Assembly (NCBI RefSeq): GCF_020080835.1
Contig: NC_058163.1
Location: forward strand, 2,019,318 to 2,083,317
Direction: 5' to 3'
Source of the DNA: Cotesia glomerata
Lineage: Eukaryota > Arthropoda > Insecta > Hymenoptera > Braconidae
DNA length: 64,000 nt
The notes under the pieces were generated by a model. The model searched no databases, was not told the DNA's origin, and was given only the letters and a program-made list of their open reading frames with translations. Shown here piece by piece: positions 59,548-64,000 of this stretch. Each line of letters opens with the position of its first letter. Within the stretch, counting starts at the first letter, position 1. Made by a program: the position numbers and the translations under genes.

Positions 59548-60111
59548 ATAATAAACAAAAAACAGATATACGTAAACTTGAATAAATTGCCTTAAATTGT
59601 TGAAAAAAAAATTGCAAATTGAATTATTAACTAGCCTAAATTAATGCTTTTTTTTTTTTTAATTATTTGTACATTGTCACTCTTTTATTTTGCAATTACA
59701 GTGTAGTAAGCATTTATTTTCTTCAAAATGTCTTGTTCTGAGAATTAATAAAAACAATATTTAAATTAAAATGACTGCTATTGTTTTAATAATCATAACT
59801 ATAAAACTAATGTATTTATTATTAATCTAGGAATTTTAATTAGAAATTCCTAATTATAAAATTTATCTCTTACCTCATTGATAATGATATATGTGAAAAT
59901 ACCAAGATCTAGTTTATTTGATAATTTTTTATCATAATTAAATTACTATAAAAAATTTTGATAAGAAAATTTTACTTATAGGAAGTAAAAAAAATTAAAA
60001 AAATCCAAAATTATCTTAAAATAATATTTTATTTATTTAATATTAATTTTACATCTTAACTTATATTAACATAATTATATAATTATACAATATAGATTAT
60101 AAAAATAAAAT
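59548..60111. other. Convergent 3' spacer
   Basis: 3' UTRs of thioredoxin (AATAAA near 59747) and POLR1A. AT-rich, no other feature seen. Confidence 0.6.
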
Positions 60112-63100
60112 TTAATTAAGAGCAAATGCTTGAGCATTTGTATTTGCCGGAAACTTGAAAAGAAGATCAAAGCAACCAGTCCCGGACTTGCAGGGTTGTC
60201 CGAGCATCAGTCTCCCCGAGGGTGCCATCAAGTTATCCGTTTTAGCTCTAACTGTAGCAGTTTTCAAGAAAGCAACAGAACTCTCAAATGTCATTTGCTG
60301 AAGCGGCGAAGCAGAGGACTCCATTCCTCTGCGACTCAGCGGTTGGTAGCTCCCTTCGAAGGTCATGTAGTCCGCAATAAGCGACAAGTGCCTGGGATCC
60401 ACCGTAATTCCGTACATTTTGAAAACTTCCGTGACTTCTTTAACAATAACGCGATTTGCGGCTTCAATTCCATAAGTTTGAGATATTCCGTAAATGTCAT
60501 TGGTGTAAAGCCGATTGAGATCCAGGATGTCGACGTACTTGGCCATTTCAATGATGTTCAGCCCATCAGTCTTGAGGAAAATTTCCCCATTGTTTTCAAA
60601 AGTAAAAGCGCGCTTAATCTTAGGAGTCTCCCACAGGACGACTCTCTCAGTAGTTTGTCGAAGAATCGTCGGCATGTCCAGCTTGATAAAGTCCAGCGGC
60701 AGCCAGAAGTTGAAAGTAAACCAGTGGTACTTGGCAACATCAAAATTATACTCTAATCCCCAATTTGACTGAGCAACAACTATACTTTTCCTAATCTCAG
60801 CGGCTTCTAATCGAGAATTGAGAATCTCTTGCGTGAGAACTTGATTTTCATTTTCACTTTCACTTTCATCATCCGTCTCTCCGTCTTTTTTGTCTTTCTT
60901 ATCCACAGGATCGTCATCTATATCACTAGTAATTTCTTCATCGTCTGGCTCAGGAGCTTCTTCAGGTTCTGGTTCATCATAATCCTCCGCATCCGTGTGG
61001 CGTTTTTTCTTCTTAGCGATTTCAGCGGTTTCAGCGTCATTAGCACAAGAATCTTCTTCATCAGAAGACTCGTGAGCCTCACCATTATGTTTCTTCTGAG
61101 GCTTAAGCTCGACATCAACAACATCATCATTATCATCATCAAGATTTCCATCTAGAACTGAGTCATCATACGCCTCTTTCTTTTTCTTAGATCTTTTATC
61201 GCCGTCCTCAATCAAATTGATTCCAGTTCTCTTTGCTGTTTTATTAATCTGTCTGACCAACTCTTTGACAAATAAAGCTTCAGATCTCGCTAGGACTTCC
61301 TTGGCAGTCAAACAAAAGTCATTTTTGTAATGCTTTCGATGCAAGAACTCCACTGTCAATTTGTACTCCAACCGCCTGGAAGGTTTAAGCACCATCTCAC
61401 GCTCAATACGAATGTCTTTTAAAACATCCGACATGGTGCACCGCGTCAGCTTTACTCTTACACGATTGGCAGCCTTTTCAACATTCTTGAGACCTTTTAA
61501 AAACGGAATCTCCATGCTAGGAGTCTTTATATTCTTGGAGGCCATCATCAGAATTTCTCTAAGCCGAGGAATACCCAGGGTGACGTTCATGTCTCCCCGA
61601 CCGACGAAATGAAAAGTATTCAGTGTCATCTGTGTTGAAGGTTCTCCAATAGACTGCGCTGCTAAAAGACCAACCGGTTCTCCCGCAGGACACAGTGTTT
61701 TCATCAACTTCAAACACATCATATCACGCAGATCCTCATAGCTTATTTTTTTACTGTTTTTAGACAGTTTTGTGTAATCATCAATGAGACCTTCGAGCCT
61801 TTCCGTCAGCACTCCATACTCCAAATCTTGTCTTTTCTCGGCAATAATTGGCTCAGGACATCTGACACACAGCTTCTGATATTTACTTTTCTCCTTTTCA
61901 TCACACTGCTGCCATTTTTTTATCAGAACCAACGTGGCCTTGCTCCGTCCACTAGCAGGGTCTATTTTATTCTTTTTACTCACAGCCTCAATATTATCCG
62001 CTGAAAATCTTGCAAAAGGAGACGTACGCTCGCGTTTTATCTCACTGCCATTTTTAGCCCTCCATTTCCGAATTTTCTTCACTCTTTTCATTATATGGGA
62101 ATACTCATTATCATCCTTAAGCTGGACCACCAGTTTTTTATCAACAATCGCATTTTTATTCTCCACCAAAAAGTCCATCTGGCTTGGATTAAAAAACTGA
62201 CACTTTAAAATATCCTCACCATCTTCTCCATACAAAAATTGTATCAAACTACCATCAGAGTCTCTTATCGTGCTGTCGTAATGAACAGCCAGACCTTCGA
62301 GGTGTTTGATCAAACATCTTTGAAGATAACCAGATCGACTGGTCTTTACAGCAGTATCAATCAAACCTTCTCGGCCAGCCATACAGTGAAAAAAGAACTC
62401 TGGCGGCTGGATTCCGGTCATGAATCTTGCGTCGACGTATCCTCCAGCCCTGGGCGAAGGATCGTATTCCTTGAAACAGGGAAGCCCTTGTCCATTGACG
62501 TTTAACGGAGGACGCTTACCTTCCAACTCAATCTGCCCACAGAGCCCCGAAATTTGCAAACGGTTTACATCAGAACCTTTAGCTCCAGTCTGGACCATGA
62601 ACTGCAAGTTATTCCCAGGAAACTTTTTCAGCAGGCCATTCTTCAAGGTAACCGTGTTGATCCTATCTGTGACCGGATGGAGCGCAGTTTTGTACTTGTG
62701 ATCAACTTGCGCGCGGAATTTAGGGTTTGTAATATACGCAATGTTCATCTTTTGTTTGATTTCTTCATAGGGAATTTCTTCTGGGGGGAGCTCAAGCACC
62801 TCTTTTTGAACCTGCTGGCCCACCGAGCGACCCTCCACCATGGCTTTTTCCCGCTTTTTGTCCCCAGAATCAACAACTAAAATGTCTTTAACCCCCAAAG
62901 TGAATCCCTTGAGAGTCAAAAAGTATTGAAAGAGTCTTCCAAATGAGCTGAGCATTCTAGTCGAGCAAACACCACCGTAAAGTTCATAGACACAGTGAAT
63001 TAAACCGTAAGGCGTAGCTCCGTAGTGAGTCTTTTCAATGATCCCACAAAGTAATTCACCGCCTCTTATGATAACTTCAGCTTCGCTCATAGTCTTTTCA

Positions 63101-64000
63101 TCTTTGAACTTTTCTCCGCACTTCCACGCTCTGGGTCGTTCACTTATCCAAGCTTGAGGACCGATTTTATTCTTTGAAGTAAGATTAATCAACGCCTTAC
63201 CTTTAGGAATTAAATTAATGATAACCGTAGATACGACCTGCTTTCCCGTCCATAAACAAATAGGTTTTATTATCGTCGGTGGTAGCAGCATTACTTTGCC
63301 GACCGAGTCAGACAACGCGGAATACACCAGATTTAAATAGTCATTTTTGGTCAAAAAAGTCCCTCTTAAAGTTAAACGCACTCCACCAATAACGTGGTCT
63401 TGGATCAACCCTCCCAAGGGCGTGCCATCCTTTGGTACCAAATACTGATGAGGAACCCCCGCTAAATTGTACCCTTCACTCCGTCCAACCTCATTTTGCG
63501 GTAAATGAGCATTCATTTCATCACCGTCAAAATCCGCGTTGTAAGCCTTGCAATTAGAGTAATGTAATCTCAAAGTTTGCTCACCTTTTAAGATTCTCGC
63601 TTTGTGAGCCATAATACTGGGCTTGTGCAAAGTCGGCTGTCGGTTCAGAAGCATGATGTCGCCGTTTTGCAAGTGTCGGTGGACAATTTTTATCGAATTT
63701 ACCAAATCATCATTCTTGTTGGAGGACAGCAGCCGTTTAGCAATAGCTTCCCTCTGAGTAGGATCATTAGCACTGAGCCGCTGGATCCATCCATCTCCGC
63801 CTTCGATCATTATCGCTCCTGGATGGACATCTGGCCCGTTTATAATCATCTGTCTTAACTCGGTGACGTTCCACGGAGTTACCGCCACCGGGTAAGAAAG
63901 TTTTGTAGCAAATAATTCGGGGATTCCTATCTCGTCGATGTTGATATTAGGATCTGGTGTAATAACCGACCGGGCTGCAAAATTTACACGCTTTCCCATC
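60112..64000 (-). CDS. POLR1A: RNA polymerase I largest subunit RPA1, 5'-partial
   Basis: An uninterrupted frame of 1295 codons ends at 60112; the N-terminal part lies beyond the window. It forms the catalytic core of RNA polymerase I, which transcribes rRNA in the nucleolus. Visible: GKRVNFAARSVITPDP, LNRQPTLHKPSIMAHK, the Mg-binding active-site loop NADFDGDEMN (154-163 of this part), the bridge-helix/trigger-loop region (FFFHCMAGREGLIDTAVKTS; LLAAQSIGEPSTQMTLNTFH) and a jaw region with a long acidic insert (DDDNDDVVDVE to SESENENQ), typical of Pol I rather than Pol II or III. The end matches RPA1 (LMLGQPCKSGTGCFDLLFKF). There are no introns in 3.9 kb, unlike its neighbours. Internal ATG at the window edge is not the true start. 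Confidence 0.97.
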   Translation of the reverse strand, partial: MGKRVNFAARSVITPDPNINIDEIGIPELFATKLSYPVAVTPWNVTELRQMIINGPDVHPGAIMIEGGDGWIQRLSANDPTQREAIAKRLLSSNKNDDLVNSIKIVHRHLQNGDIMLLNRQPTLHKPSIMAHKARILKGEQTLRLHYSNCKAYNADFDGDEMNAHLPQNEVGRSEGYNLAGVPHQYLVPKDGTPLGGLIQDHVIGGVRLTLRGTFLTKNDYLNLVYSALSDSVGKVMLLPPTIIKPICLWTGKQVVSTVIINLIPKGKALINLTSKNKIGPQAWISERPRAWKCGEKFKDEKTMSEAEVIIRGGELLCGIIEKTHYGATPYGLIHCVYELYGGVCSTRMLSSFGRLFQYFLTLKGFTLGVKDILVVDSGDKKREKAMVEGRSVGQQVQKEVLELPPEEIPYEEIKQKMNIAYITNPKFRAQVDHKYKTALHPVTDRINTVTLKNGLLKKFPGNNLQFMVQTGAKGSDVNRLQISGLCGQIELEGKRPPLNVNGQGLPCFKEYDPSPRAGGYVDARFMTGIQPPEFFFHCMAGREGLIDTAVKTSRSGYLQRCLIKHLEGLAVHYDSTIRDSDGSLIQFLYGEDGEDILKCQFFNPSQMDFLVENKNAIVDKKLVVQLKDDNEYSHIMKRVKKIRKWRAKNGSEIKRERTSPFARFSADNIEAVSKKNKIDPASGRSKATLVLIKKWQQCDEKEKSKYQKLCVRCPEPIIAEKRQDLEYGVLTERLEGLIDDYTKLSKNSKKISYEDLRDMMCLKLMKTLCPAGEPVGLLAAQSIGEPSTQMTLNTFHFVGRGDMNVTLGIPRLREILMMASKNIKTPSMEIPFLKGLKNVEKAANRVRVKLTRCTMSDVLKDIRIEREMVLKPSRRLEYKLTVEFLHRKHYKNDFCLTAKEVLARSEALFVKELVRQINKTAKRTGINLIEDGDKRSKKKKEAYDDSVLDGNLDDDNDDVVDVELKPQKKHNGEAHESSDEEDSCANDAETAEIAKKKKRHTDAEDYDEPEPEEAPEPDDEEITSDIDDDPVDKKDKKDGETDDESESENENQVLTQEILNSRLEAAEIRKSIVVAQSNWGLEYNFDVAKYHWFTFNFWLPLDFIKLDMPTILRQTTERVVLWETPKIKRAFTFENNGEIFLKTDGLNIIEMAKYVDILDLNRLYTNDIYGISQTYGIEAANRVIVKEVTEVFKMYGITVDPRHLSLIADYMTFEGSYQPLSRRGMESSASPLQQMTFESSVAFLKTATVRAKTDNLMAPSGRLMLGQPCKSGTGCFDLLFKFPANTNAQAFALN

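Noticed and set aside
60130..63858. Many frames overlapping POLR1A
   Set aside because: All are shadows of the 1295-codon polymerase frame.

Overview
The window is AT-rich animal nuclear DNA from an insect. It shows GT-AG introns, AATAAA-type poly(A) signals, dense short fold-back repeats and eleven recognisable or describable eukaryotic genes. Gene content (stardust, RRS1, a HIG1-domain protein, TRMT112, EDEM3, an SLC17 transporter, TMEM53, thioredoxin, RNA polymerase I subunit RPA1) fits an arthropod. The very high AT content, the small secreted-protein family and the style of the repeats suggest a hymenopteran, perhaps a parasitoid wasp. That last step is inference. No bacterial, viral or CRISPR feature is supported.

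Layout. 1-18.3 kb: 3' part of stardust (sdt, PALS1-type MAGUK, + strand), with a 10-kb intron holding a decayed LINE, a large inverted repeat and a likely second first exon. 20.8-21.8 kb: intronless RRS1 (-), head-to-head with a two-coding-exon HIG1-domain gene (23.1-23.5 kb, +); a CTCF-like motif and two CRE-like motifs lie between them. 25.2-32.9 kb: ten-exon WW plus CUE-like domain gene (+). Its 4-kb third intron hosts, on the opposite strand, three tandem genes for ~118-residue secreted proteins, one broken by a stop codon. 35.4-36.5 kb: TRMT112 (-). 38.0-42.9 kb: EDEM3 (+), ending in an NDEL retrieval-like tail. 45.6-49.3 kb: a secreted M1-aminopeptidase homologue that has lost the metal-binding and catalytic residues (+). 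49.3-52.6 kb: no gene recognised; GC-richer islands with TATA/initiator arrangements and degenerate tandem repeats. 52.6-54.6 kb: SLC17-family transporter (+), tail-to-tail with TMEM53 (55.0-56.7 kb, -). 58.4-59.5 kb: thioredoxin (+) with two possible first exons, tail-to-tail with the large open frame of POLR1A (60.1 kb to the window end, -, 5' end outside).

Repeats. Three families recur throughout introns and spacers: (1) a long palindrome whose arms carry GTACCCACAT / ATGTGGGTAC around an AT-rich loop, often in tandem pairs; (2) a ~180-230 bp inverted-repeat element with ends reading TAAAGTTAGCCGACAT, present in about twenty copies and tandemly amplified at 25.9-27.0 kb; (3) a ~1.1-1.3 kb element with ends AAGGTAAAAGCCCCAATTATTG, of which two copies form a large inverted repeat in the sdt intron and a third, at 43 kb, carries a nested family-2 insertion.

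The genes do not form one pathway. EDEM3 belongs to ER quality control, RRS1, POLR1A and TRMT112 to ribosome and translation-factor maturation, and stardust to apical epithelial polarity. The least ordinary loci are the inactive aminopeptidase, the nested secreted-protein cluster, and a run of three adjacent RNA stem-loops in the giant sdt exon. Gene models were built by hand from splice signals and reading phase; every multi-exon model listed keeps an open frame across all junctions, apart from the marked pseudogene.
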